Origin: Polyodon spathula
Lineage: Eukaryota; Chordata; Actinopteri; Acipenseriformes; Polyodontidae
DNA length: 64,000 nt
NCBI RefSeq assembly: GCF_017654505.1
Contig: NC_054534.1
Coordinates: 10,842,571-10,906,570 of the forward strand
Direction of reading: 5' to 3'
Shown here: positions 9,353-20,044 of the stretch, in pieces
How the letters are laid out: the number at the start of each line of letters is the position of its first letter
Position numbering within the stretch: the first letter of the stretch is position 1
Notes under the pieces: model-generated
The model's input: only the letters and a program-made list of their open reading frames with translations
Database searches by the model: none
What the model was told of the DNA's origin: nothing
Made by a program: the position numbers and the translations under genes

Positions 9353-12300
9353 GTGCACCTCCAGCACTTGCTGATTGAAGCTTACATGAAACAAAACAAA
9401 ATTGTGGGAACTGCAAAGAAAAAGAACATTATTGGCACTATAGCTGCCTTTGTCTGTTGGAACTTGAAAACACTTACACGTAGAGGACGCTGGATTGAGC
9501 AGTCATTGCCACTATGCAGTTTATGTTTCCTGTATAATCTAGTTGGCTGGAAAATAAAACCCAATAAAAGGAAGATGTACGTGAATAATGAAATAATTAA
9601 TGAATATGGACAAGAGAACACCTTTGGTTGTTGACAAACTATTGGCCCCTATAGGACAAAGGTCATCCTTGCAGGTGTCTGCTGGTTTTACCTCCCTAAC
9701 TGTGCTGGAGCGCCACAGCCAATACAATGCTTCTTATGGAATCCCCACTGAAGAACGGCAACTTCACACAGCCAGAATGTGAGCCTGCCCTCCCTAACTG
9801 TGTAGATATAGTGACAGAGGATTGAAACCTGGTCTCTCCAGGCTTTGTGACTAACACACTTCCAAGCTTAGCAGCACCTAGTGTGGTTGCTTCATGTCCA
9901 AGCTTTCCTCTGCATGTTGGCGATTGGCACTGCTGTTTCATTTCGATGGCTCGAATTTGGATTTCCAGATTTAAATGAACAAACATGGACACATGAAATC
10001 TACAATGCCTTTCGTAACATGAAATACAGGACAGGATCAGTAAGGCTAATTCACCAACACAGGGGAAACGCATGTGATGCCCTTAGATACAGTATGAGGG
10101 GATTTGATGAAAATGTGCACATAACTTTTTTGGGAATGATGATGGGAAATGAACTGTTACCAAGCCGATTTGCCTGTTCATACTCCATAGTCTCTGTTCA
10201 AGTAAATAATGTCATGTTTGGTGCAATCAAAAGCTGGCACCTCCTGTAAAGTTGCAGGTTCCTGTCATGCGAATAAAGGCTGTATTTCTGAATACAGGGG
10301 ACCATTGTGCCAGCGTGCCAGCGTGCTGACCAGCAAGTTTCTAACAAGTTTCTGATACAGGTCTACACTCTAGCAGTCTCTTTAGTGTATGGTAATACAC
10401 ATGTTTCACAGAGAGTGGGCAGTGCAGTTGCAGTCTGTGCTGAGAATCTAAACAACTGCTGCGTTTATGTATTTCTGTATTTGTTTTTGTTAAAGTTCTG
10501 CCAGTTCCTGTCTTCTGTGGTTAGTGTGCACACTGAAAGACCTTTCATAACTTCACCTGCCAGGACCACATATTTGAAATGAGTGGGCGTGGGTTTTGGA
10601 GAGGCCGCAGGGCTCATCACAGACACATTCTGTACAGATAAACACACTGACATTGAATCTGCAGCAAGTCATTTTTAAATACGATTCCCAGGGTTTCTTT
10701 CTCATGGTAACCCTTGTGCAAGTCTGGGCAGAAGCCGTCAGTGAAGAGTGTAGGTCTGGTTTCCAGCTCCACAGTCAACTGATACTTATGTATACTGATA
10801 ATATGTGGTAAAATAATACAAAATATAAGAATGCAATAATGAAATGTGTATAAATGAGACTGGAGACAGTTGGATACTAGCTTCTCTTTATATCATTTTA
10901 GAGGTGTTTTATTTATAGTATTTGTTATAATTGTGTCTCTTTAGAAAGAGTCAGGGATGTAACCAGCACTAGAGAATGTGTGTGTGGGAGGGGCTTCTCT
11001 AGCACTGGACAGTGTGTGGGCCGGTGCCCGTCTGGTTTTTGTTCAAAGTGTACACTAAATTGATTAATTGGACCAATTAAGCTTCTAATAAGCACTTGAT
11101 TGGTCCAATTAAGTAATTTTCTGCAATCCTAAAGTTTTTGGTGATGCAAAACTGTTGGCCACAGCTGTATTGTACCTTAATGTATCACATGTGCATCACC
11201 AAACACAGCACAACCTGGTAAGCATCATTCTATCTGGGATACTGACTGTGGGTAGAGGAAGGAGCTGATTTATTATTAATATTCCTACCACACGCAGTGC
11301 TATTGCAGTGAATTACCCCTTGCATTGCAGCAATGTGCGGCTGTTGTGCGCAAGCTTTTACTTCAAATGAATTTAATAAAATTAAAAAAAAAAAACTAAA
11401 TAGATTTTTGGATACATAGGCCTGAAGATCTGTATGGGTGGCACTGCTTGCCTATGGTGTTAGTGAAACCAATCACCCAGCTGAAACATGGTACAGACAT
11501 TCCCCAGCACAGGTTCAGGGAATCGAGGCCATGGAGAACAGCTTGTTTCTGATTTGCTGGGCTGGTGTAAGGAAGCAGCTAAAGAACAGCTTAACCCATT
11601 GTGGTAGAACTTTGCATTCACAGTTGTTGCTAGAAGTTATTCACCATATTGAAGCGTTAGTTTTTCTTCATAATGCTGGCACACAAGTGGAACATGTGCA
11701 TGTTTAATCATGATTTTCTGTCCATTCCCAGCCCCAGGTTGAATGTTTTTGTTGCCGGCAGGGCTCCAGTCGGATTATTAAACCAATAACAGGAGCTGCA
11801 CAGCCCGTGAGAAACAGCAGCTGCTGCCCCTTCCTCTGTGTTATTCTCAGAGTGAGAGACACACCACCTTGATTTTCATTGTGAGGGTGCTGTATACTGG
11901 CCTTATACTTTGCCAAGACATTGTGCAGCACAAGAAATAAGAAATATACACAAATGCACATGGCTCTTCCACATTACAACAGTGAAAACAACAAACAAGT
12001 TCTGCAGGGTCCGAGTTTAAGCACGAGCTGAAGTTTACACAAGGCTTCCTCCCTCAGCAGGAAACACTTTACAAATACCACAGTGTACAATAGGGATTGA
12101 ATAGCTGCTCATGCCTTCAGAGGCAATGCATTAAAGGGTTTATTATTACAATCTGTTTTTGTCCCAGTTGACTATGATTGCTCTTCTTGCCACTGTGGCA
12201 CGTTTACAAAAGCATTTCAAATACTGTGCTTACAAAGTTTGTTACTTGTTTGGCATTTGGGAGAGTGCCTGTGCTTGAAAAGATTGAAGAATGCAGTTTC

Positions 12301-12540
12301 AATCTAAACAGCAAATGCAGTAAATTCCATATTGGAGCAGTACTTGACTACTGGATGTATCACCTCCTTTCTTGCAAAAACTGACGGTATTAAAAAATCT
12401 CAAACAGGGATTCATTACATGAATTTGCCAAACTACGCTGCACATGCATCGTCATCAGGAAAAGGGCAGTTATGCCAATTGACATTCTATGCATAAAGTA
12501 ATGCTGATGAACTCAAGGAGTGGCAGTTTGCATACAGTAC
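9353..12540. other. Unassigned intronic DNA
   Basis: No gene or mobile element could be supported. The longest frames (up to 125 codons near 9700-10250) show no domain, no splice context and no family resemblance, and are treated as chance. Confidence 0.5.
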
Positions 12541-12555
12541 ACACACAGCCCACAT

Positions 12556-12610
12556 ATATATGGATATATAATATATATATATATTAGATATATATATATA
12601 GATATTATAT

Positions 12611-12643
<33 letters not shown>

Positions 12644-12644
12644 A
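12556..12644. repeat. TA-rich microsatellite
   Basis: Interrupted (TA)n tract with strong self-complementarity. Confidence 0.9.
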
Positions 12645-15260
12645 AGGATTTGTCACTGAGGTATTCCCATGGTTTTCAGCAGACATGTAGACAGGTGGAA
12701 CCGAAGGTCGACTATGGTAGTAAATACCAATCTCAGAAGTATGGGAATACTTTTATGTGTGTAGTAGAGCAATTAATAGTTAAGAGGTTTTCAAACTCTG
12801 ATCAAGACACATGAATAAAAACATAAACAAACAAAAACAGGGATCCAGTTAATCCAGCTATATATTCTCCAAGAGGTCTGTTTTTTCGACGTGCGACCTA
12901 CTTTTGTTCAATCCCTTTTTTCCCCTGTAGCATTCAGCCGTCCCATTAATGTTACTTGAGACAGGAAGCACTGGAGGAGTGTGATGTAAACAGTTTCGCT
13001 GCCCAGATCAGGCTTCCTAAGTGTTTTGCAGCTGGATCAGTTCGCATTTGTTGGTGGTGTGTTTTTTTTCTTGCAAGCTCTCTAGAGTAAGGACTGATTG
13101 AAGCTGAGAAGTGCAGTGAGATGGGTCAGACTCAGGCATTTAGACAGTAGCACAGGATTGTGTTCTGGTAGGTATTCTTGCGTCTGCGCTAAACGGTAGT
13201 GGTGCATATTTTGAAGTAAAAAGAAACCTTCTCTGTAAAGTCCTTAGTAGCGTTCTCACTTACTGGAAAATTCAAACTGCAGGATAGTTTGCATGAAAAA
13301 AAAATGAATAGGGCAGAAAGCAAATAAAATACGTAAAAACAACAAAAGCAATAGCGTGCTTTGTTTTGTTTTGTTTTGCAGTTCAGTTTTATCAGCTCAA
13401 ATACTAACGCGGGTATTGCAGTACCCACACCGAGTTTCAGACAAGCTCAGGCGGCGCTGCTGCTGCTGGTAATCTCAGAATCACTGAATGAGGGAAGCAC
13501 GCGTCGTCGCCAATACGCGCGAGGCTGGGTTTGGAAGAAACTGAAACGCATCTGAAGTGCCTCAGTGAGTTGCACAAATCCGTTCCTTCAACAGTGGCCA
13601 GTCTCTGGAGGCCAGCGAGCGATTAGACCAATTAAGGACCCCATGGGATTGATAAACCCTTCTCAATGCAGATTAACCCCGAGCGCCGGCTGCTTGTGAC
13701 AGAGAACTCCGTGGGTACACTGAGACCGAGAGAAACATGACGCTCATTTAAAAGAGCAGGTATGGAAACAATTTTGTTACCAATCTGAACCTGCGTGTGA
13801 TGCAGTTGTAGTTTTTCTGTGTGGTACGCCTTTTCTGGCAAATCGGGCATATATATATATATAATTGATAGTACCAAATTCAGTACGTAGTGGCAGGTAT
13901 ACACTGTCTGTACAGTAAATAACTAGTTATGTGGTACACACGGGGGCATTTGGTTTTCCATGGGGCAAAGCATTTACTCACCGAGGAACAGACAACCGGT
14001 CAGTGCTTGCCTAGAGACCCCGATTTACATTGTATTACTTTTGTGCAGTTATAGGGTTGTTTAATACTTCATAGAAACTGTCGTTAAATACCAGAATAAA
14101 CGCTTTTGTTTTTAAACAGTTTACAGACTCATTCGCAATTGTAGTTGAAGGCTGTTGGAGCGTTATTTATTTATTTTTTTATTGCTCAGACTTGTTAATT
14201 TTATTTTAGTAATGTGCTCATTGTTAATTCATTAATTTTCTAATGTATTTCTTATTAAAAGTTTATTTTTTATTTTTTTTAAATAAATATTTATTGTTTT
14301 AATATTGTTCTTTTGCTGCCCTGTAGTCCAATGTCGTTTGGAAGATCCATGACTAAGAGTACCACGCGAGTTTAACGGGATAATTTAATTCTCTAACAGG
14401 TTGCACAAACGCATTTAATTATGCATTACTGTTTTACACGATGACATCCGTGTTTTAAAAAATTCAACGTTTGAGTGTAATTTATTAAATATATAGGATC
14501 GTGAAAGTTACCAAACAGCTCTCTGTAAACCTGTATTTTGGATGTTTCTTTCATGTTGTCAGCTTGGTGAACCATTTGGAAAATTAAATCTGATGTATGT
14601 GTCAATCAAAAGACATACACAATCAAAACAAATAAGTCAGTTAAAGTTTCACATGCATGACCAATTCCATGTCATGCCTTTGTGCAGCACTCTTCATTGC
14701 GCGTTGTTTCAACACAGCCAAAACAATGCCTTCTGGGCAGTCGTTGTGAATACAGTCATATCCTCACATTGTAGTACCATAGACTAGGGGTGAGGACTAG
14801 ATTTGACCTTCAGGAAACAGAACTCAACTGCGTGTGTGTTAGGAGGAGCGGATTAATGATTCATTTGCTAGTAGACACACTTTTTTGTTGTCATTTTAAA
14901 GGTTTTGTAAAAAATACAGTTTTGATTATGATGTCTTCCTTTGTTGGGAGTAAAAAATAACAACGCGGAGAACACACATGAAATCGCACTCGCACACTCA
15001 CTCTTCTAACATTCAGTAAAAGTAATGATTGAGTTTTATTGTCACTTTTGAATAGTCACAGCAGAGCTGGGAGATGGAATTGTATTTTCCCAGATTGCTG
15101 GTCTCTCCATAAATCCTCACATTTTGCAGATGGGCACCTTTCATTAAAAAAGCATAGGGCAAGTCAGTTAACAAGAATATTACTTGTAGCTGATTATCTC
15201 TTTATTACCCAAGACAGTGAATCTCTGCTTATCATTTCCACGTCTCCTTCCTTTATACAG
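12645..15260. other. Unassigned intronic DNA
   Basis: Nothing recognisable beyond short homopolymer runs, a small (TA)n near 13850 and T/A-rich DNA around 14160-14300. Confidence 0.5.
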
Positions 15261-15420
15261 TAATTACACCGTGTAACAATTTATTTAATTTTTTTTTGGT
15301 TCCTGGGTAGTAAGTGTTATTTCCTAATTGCTTATGCCTCAAAAGTATAGAAAATGGCTATTATTCCCCACAAACTTTGCTTTTGTGACCAGGACAGTGA
15401 TATTTTGAAATTTACCTATT

Positions 15421-15481
15421 TTCCAGAACATTCCAGATAGATTCAGTGCTGAGTAAACTTGGAGTAACTTCTAGAACTTTC
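15421..15481 (+). promoter_or_regulatory. Two perfect heat-shock elements in the transposon promoter
   Basis: TTCCAGAACATTC at 15421-15433 and TTCTAGAACTTTC at 15469-15481 both fit TTCnnGAAnnTTC, the three-unit binding site for the HSF1 trimer, without mismatch. They are 48 bp apart, in the same orientation, and the second lies 6 bp before a TATAAATA box. Function is inferred from motif and position only. Confidence 0.7.
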
Positions 15482-15487
15482 CAGTAA

Positions 15488-15535
15488 TATAAATAGTAGT
15501 ATAAATACAGGGGCCTTAAGCCCACCAGTTCAGTT
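15488..15535 (+). promoter_or_regulatory. TATA boxes and initiator of the transposase gene
   Basis: TATAAATA occurs twice, at 15488-15495 and 15500-15507. TCAGTT at 15530-15535 matches the TCAKTY initiator, with its A about 32 bp after the start of the second TATA box, which is the normal spacing. The first plausible AUG (15580) follows after a 48-base leader. Confidence 0.6.
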
Positions 15536-15579
15536 TAGTTCCAGCTGCTTAAGTGGATACATATCTGCATTTTTCTGAG

Positions 15580-16355
15580 ATGGCCTTGAAGTATGATGAG
15601 TACAGCTGGGAGGTCATAGGAGACTTCAAAATGGTGGCATTCCTGATTGGTCTCCAAGGCGGTTTTACCAAGTTTCCCTGCTATCTTTGCCTTTGGGACA
15701 GCAGGGACACCAAGGCGCACTACCACAGGCTGGACTGGCCACAGCGGACCGAGTTCTCTGTGGGGAGGAACAATGTCAAGTGGGAGCCACTGGTGGACCC
15801 CCGGAAGGTGCTGATGCCACCACTGCACATCAAATTGAGCCTTATGAAACAATTTGTCAGAGCGCTAGATAAGGTAGATCAAGTACCTTCAAGACTTCTT
15901 CCCTAAGCTGTCTGAGACAAAGGTCAAAGCCGGTGTCTTCGTCGGACCACAGATAAAGAAGATCCTGGAGTGCAATGAATTCCCCAAGAAGCTCACTAGT
16001 AAGGAGAAAGCATCTTGGAACAGCTTTGTCGCAGTGGTTCGGGGGCTTCCTGGGCAATCACAAGGCCGAAAACTATGTGGAGCTGGTTGAGACTCTGGTG
16101 AAGAACTACGGCACAATGGGCTGTAGGATGTCCCTTAATGTCCATATCCTTGATGCTCATCTTGATAAATTCAAGGAGAACATGGGAGCGTACTCGGAGG
16201 AGTAAGGCGAGCACTTCCACCAGGATATACTGGACTTTGAACGCCGCTACCAAGGACAGTATAACGAGAACATGATGGGAGACTACATTTGGGGGCTGAT
16301 TCGTGGAAGTGATTTACAGTATAATCGTAAATCCCGAAAAACTACTCACTTCTAA
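15580..16355 (+). pseudogene. Broken CMC-like transposase, C-terminal half
   Basis: Begins MALKYDEYSW with GAG before the AUG. It continues through EVIGDFKMVAFLIG, CYLCLWDSRDTKAHYH, KWEPLVDPRKVLMPPLH and, after frame changes near 15880 and 16040, GNHKAENYVELVETL and MSLNVHILDAHLDKF. An in-frame TAA interrupts it at 16204 after AYSEE. Frame then continues to MMGDYIWGLIR and the end RKSRKTTHF, stop at 16353-16355. The D of GDFK followed by C-x2-C and HYH resembles the second catalytic Asp and metal-binding C2C/H insert described for CMC transposases. The N-terminal part with the first catalytic Asp is absent, removed by internal deletion. The protein family matches widely distributed uncharacterised transposon proteins I recognise by sequence; the CMC placement is inference. 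Confidence 0.7.
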
Positions 16356-16616
16356 ATCTTTTGTAGTCATTTTTGTATTACTTTAGTATAAATACATGTT
16401 AATTTGGATTCATATGTTGTTTTTTTCTGACTTTATGTGAACGAAAAGACACATTCACCTGTTTTCTCATTGGAAATAGGTAAATTTCAAAATATCACTG
16501 TCCTGGTCACAAAAGCAAAGTTTGTGGGGAATAATAGCCATTTTCTATACTTTTGAGGCATAAGCAATTAGGAAATAACACTTACTACCCAGGAACAAAA
16601 ATTGTGTTACATAGTG

Positions 16617-16652
<36 letters not shown>

Positions 16653-16677
16653 TTATTATTATTATTATTATTATTAC
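16617..16677. repeat. (TTA)n microsatellite at the transposon's right border
   Basis: About 60 bases of TTA/ATT repeat begin exactly at the target-duplication TTA. The left border has no such repeat. Confidence 0.9.
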
Positions 16678-16679
16678 CC

Positions 16680-18330
16680 CAAGTCCCGAGTTTAAATCTT
16701 AAACTTTATCAATTACTGATTTATAATATTCATAAATACCTTTTTAGTGTTTCTATACTCATGCATACTATGCGTAATATACTTATCATATCAAAATCAG
16801 AGGACAAAAGGAGGTGCCTGTCTTTCAGTCTTAACATTAGGAGTGCAGGCTCTGTAGATATGTCATACTTCCCTTTTGTACATGCATACACATATCTGTG
16901 AAGAGGATGCATGTAGAAATGGGTGTTCCGTGGATGCAGGCCATTATTGTGAACTTTGTGTTAACAGCGCTGGCGAGGGAAGCATACCGATGACATACTG
17001 ATGTAGAAACGTAGGGCTGCAGTCCTCCTCATTGTCCTGGCCTCACTAATTAGCAAAGCACTGATTAGAAATCCTTTAATCAGCTGTGTGAGTGTCAGGT
17101 GATGTCTGTGGGAATGCATTCTCTCTGATTCAGCAGGGATCATGTTACTCTCGTACACTTCTGGAGCAGAACATCATACACCTCCTGTGATCATGTGGCG
17201 ATCCAGCTATTTTAATTAGTTGACTGCTAATGTGGAACAGGTATTATTCATTTATTGGTCATGTGTGATATTTACAAGCAGTACACATTTAGCACGTTTA
17301 GTTGTGATCAATAATCTTTGTGTTGTAGAACCGTGCTGAGGCTTAGGTTGAGTTTTTTTTGTTTTTAGGCACAAAGGCTTGTGAGCTGGATCTGTGTGTA
17401 ATATTGAAGACCCAAACACAGCTGCTGGGCATTTCGTAAAGAATGACTCTCCTACCTCCAGTGCTTATTTGGAGGGGAGGGGGGTTATGATGCCACTGAT
17501 TCGATGAAATAACAAATTCAGTTCCAACATGTTGCTGCACATAATATACATCATATTGTAATATTCAGGTGTTGCAGTAATCTGATAGAATGTGCAGATG
17601 AGAACCCCCCCCCCCCCCAAAAAAAAAAAAAAAAAAAAAAAAACAACTTGATGCATTTCATCTTAAAACAGGTTTTAAAACCTTTCAATATAGTTTACCA
17701 TCCAGCTCTACTTATTACAAATCCATAGCACACACCCTGGAATGTGTAAAATAACCTGACTGTTATATGATACAACGGTTTGCATTTGTCAATTCTTTTT
17801 TTTAGTTATTCATACAGACGTTTCCTGTAATATACATTCTCATTACAGCAGCTTCAGGGAAAACACCCTTTTTGTGATCACTCTGAAGAAACCACTGTAC
17901 CTGACTTTACCCCGTACTTAACTCTGCACACACTGTATTATTAGTTTTTTTTTATTCTAAAGGAAAGGGGAAAGTTCTATCAAAACTAATATAAATGTAC
18001 AGTATAGTAAACATCCTTCTTGTGACCAGCCCCTAACCAACACCGGCTCATTGCAAGACTCTCTGAAGATTGCCCTGTTAGGTTCAGCTCTTGTGAATTA
18101 CAATTTGGCACATTTTTGGTGAAAGTAACGTGAAACTGGAAGACAAATTTGTTTCTGTTAGTAAAAGTCCTTATGTACCGAGCATGCCCGTTAAAGCTCC
18201 TGTGTCCGCTGTAACATTCATGCTTTACAACTCTGTACAGCTTATGGAGGCTTTCACAGCGGCCACCTAGTATAAAACAGAGCATGTCTAAAATAGACTG
18301 TGTTCCTATTTATCTGTGGATGTTCTGCGT
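16680..18330. other. Unassigned intronic DNA
   Basis: No gene or transposon could be supported. The only notable pattern is 14 C followed by about 25 A at 17605-17643. Confidence 0.5.
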
Positions 18331-18332
18331 AA

Positions 18333-18380
18333 ATAAGAACATAAGAAAGTTTACAAACGAGAGGAGGCCATTCGGCCCAT
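18333..18380 (-). mobile_element. Extremely truncated CR1-like LINE 3' tail
   Basis: The 48-bp stretch TAAGAACATAAGAAAGTTT...GAGGAGGCCATTCGGCCCA matches the tail of the LINE at 57313-57873 with a few changes. It marks a severely 5'-truncated retrotransposition on the - strand. Confidence 0.75.
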
Positions 18381-18891
18381 GTACTTATTTAACATAGATT
18401 CTTTGCAAAAAACGTTGTCAATGCATCATTTAGGGTTGATATTAAAACGACAAAAGTTGAGAATTGCAATGTTAGGGTTTTAAATTCCTTTTTTCAAGAT
18501 CAAACATCTAACTGCGAGAGAGCAGTACTGAGCATGCTCAGAACCAAAATTTCAAATCCCTATAATTCAGGAACAGATTTAATATTTTTTCACCAAACCA
18601 CAAAAAAGGCACTATTCTGAGCCAGTCCCCTTGTACCCTAAATTTGTCAAACAAAAACATTTTGGAGCAGAGACTGACAAAAAAACTCCCAGCAAAAAAC
18701 ACAGATTTTAATTTTTTTTTCACTATGCGGATCTCGGAATCCGCATATGAAATGAAATGGCCCACATCAAGAAATCTAACCAAAGGGAGCACATTTTTGT
18801 GCAAATACATTGAACAGGGTCTGTGTTATTAAAGTACATAAGTTGGGGTTTAACATTAAACTGCCTACTCAACCCTAAACCTATGTGTACA

Positions 18892-19955
18892 GTTTTCCTC
18901 AAGGACTTCTGTACTTTGCTCCATTCATTTTCCCTTCTATCCTGACAAGTGCCCCAGTCCCTGCCGATAACGAAAAATCTCCATAACAAGATGCTGCCAC
19001 CAACATGCTTCACAGTAGGGATGGTGTTCTTTGGGTGATGTGCTGTGTTGGGTTTGCGCCAAACATAACGCTTTGCATTTTGGCCAAAAAGTTCAATTTT
19101 AGTTTCGTCAGACCATAAAACTTTTTGCCACATGGCTACAGAATCTCCTGAGTGTTTTTTTGCATACTTCAAACGGGATTCAAGGTAGGCTTTCTTGAGT
19201 AATGGCTTCCTTCTTGCCATCCTATCATACAGGCCTGATTTGTGTAGTGCTTAGGATATTGCTGTCACATACACACTTTGACCAGTCTTGGCCATAGAAG
19301 CCTGTAGCTCTTGCAAAGTTGCCATTGGCCTCTTTGTAGCCTCTCTGATCAGTCTCCTTCTTGCTCGGTCATAGAGTTTGGAGGGACGGCCTAATCTAGG
19401 CAGGGTCTTGGTGGTGCCATACACCTTCCACTTCTAATAATCGTTTTGACCATGCACCAAGGGGTATTCAAGGCCTTTGCTATTTTTTTTTATACCCATC
19501 CCCTGATCTGTGCCTTTGAACATCTTTGTCCCAGAGTTCTTTTGAAGGCACCTTGGTGCTCATGGTTGAGTCTTTGCTTTGAAATGCACTACCCAGCAGA
19601 GGGAACCTACAGGAACTGCTGAATTTATCCTGAAATCATGTGAATTACTACAATTTAACGCAGGTGGAGACCACTTAATTTGGTGTGTGATTTTGAAGGC
19701 GATTGGTTACACATGAGCTAATTTAGGATTGCTATTACAAGGGGCGTGGAGACTTACCCAACCAAGCTATTTCAGTTTTTTTTTTAAATTAATTTTCTAC
19801 AAATTTCTAGAATATTTTTTTCATTTGGAAGTTGTGGGGTAGGATGTGTAGATAAATGAAAAAAACAAAAACAATATTAAGGCATTATAATTCCAAGCTA
19901 TAAGGCAAGAAATGGTGAATTTTGAAAGGGAGTGTAGACTTTCTATAGACTCTGT
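18892..19955 (-). mobile_element. Tc1/mariner element, truncated at its 3' side
   Basis: On the - strand it starts near 19955 with a terminal repeat containing CTATAGAAAGTCTACACTCCC and reads through a transposase gene starting at AUG 19563-19561 (MSTK...). Matching to the sister copy at 59227-60826 stops at about 18892, where unrelated sequence begins, so the 3' half of the transposase and the other terminal repeat are missing. The retained part has [20 protein letters not shown] and [19 protein letters not shown] (first catalytic Asp in SDET), then a frame break after GGSILLW. It is a dead copy. Its 5' end abuts a (TG)n(TA)n microsatellite. Confidence 0.85.
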
Positions 19956-19963
19956 GTGTGTGC

Positions 19964-20040
<77 letters not shown>

Positions 20041-20042
20041 TA
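19951..20042. repeat. (TG)n(TA)n microsatellite
   Basis: A short TG tract is followed by about 70 bases of TA. Frames crossing it encode only alternating Tyr/Ile and are artefacts. Confidence 0.95.
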
Positions 20043-20044
20043 CA

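Larger units (their letters stand above)
15267..16616 (+). mobile_element. Internally deleted cut-and-paste transposon with CACTR-type ends
   Basis: A 1350-bp element bounded by CACCGTGTAACA (15267) and TGTTACATAGTG (16616). TTA lies on both sides (15264-15266 and 16617-16619) as a 3-bp target duplication. The terminal inverted repeats are about 170 bp and include GTTCCTGGGTAGTAAGTG and GGCTATTATTCCCCACAAAC. Internally it holds a short promoter region (15421-15535) and the C-terminal half of a transposase gene, broken by frameshifts and a stop. CACTR ends with short TSDs are the mark of the CMC (CACTA/Mirage/Chapaev) group, but I cannot assign a named family. The two MITE-like elements near the window start share its ends. 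Confidence 0.85.

Noticed and set aside
9696..10249. Opposing open frames of 122-125 codons
   Set aside because: No domain, repeat or splice support; length is within chance for a 64-kb window.
17605..17643. C14-A25 tract as a possible retroposon tail
   Set aside because: No element body or target duplication; homopolymer junctions like this can also be sequencing or assembly noise.
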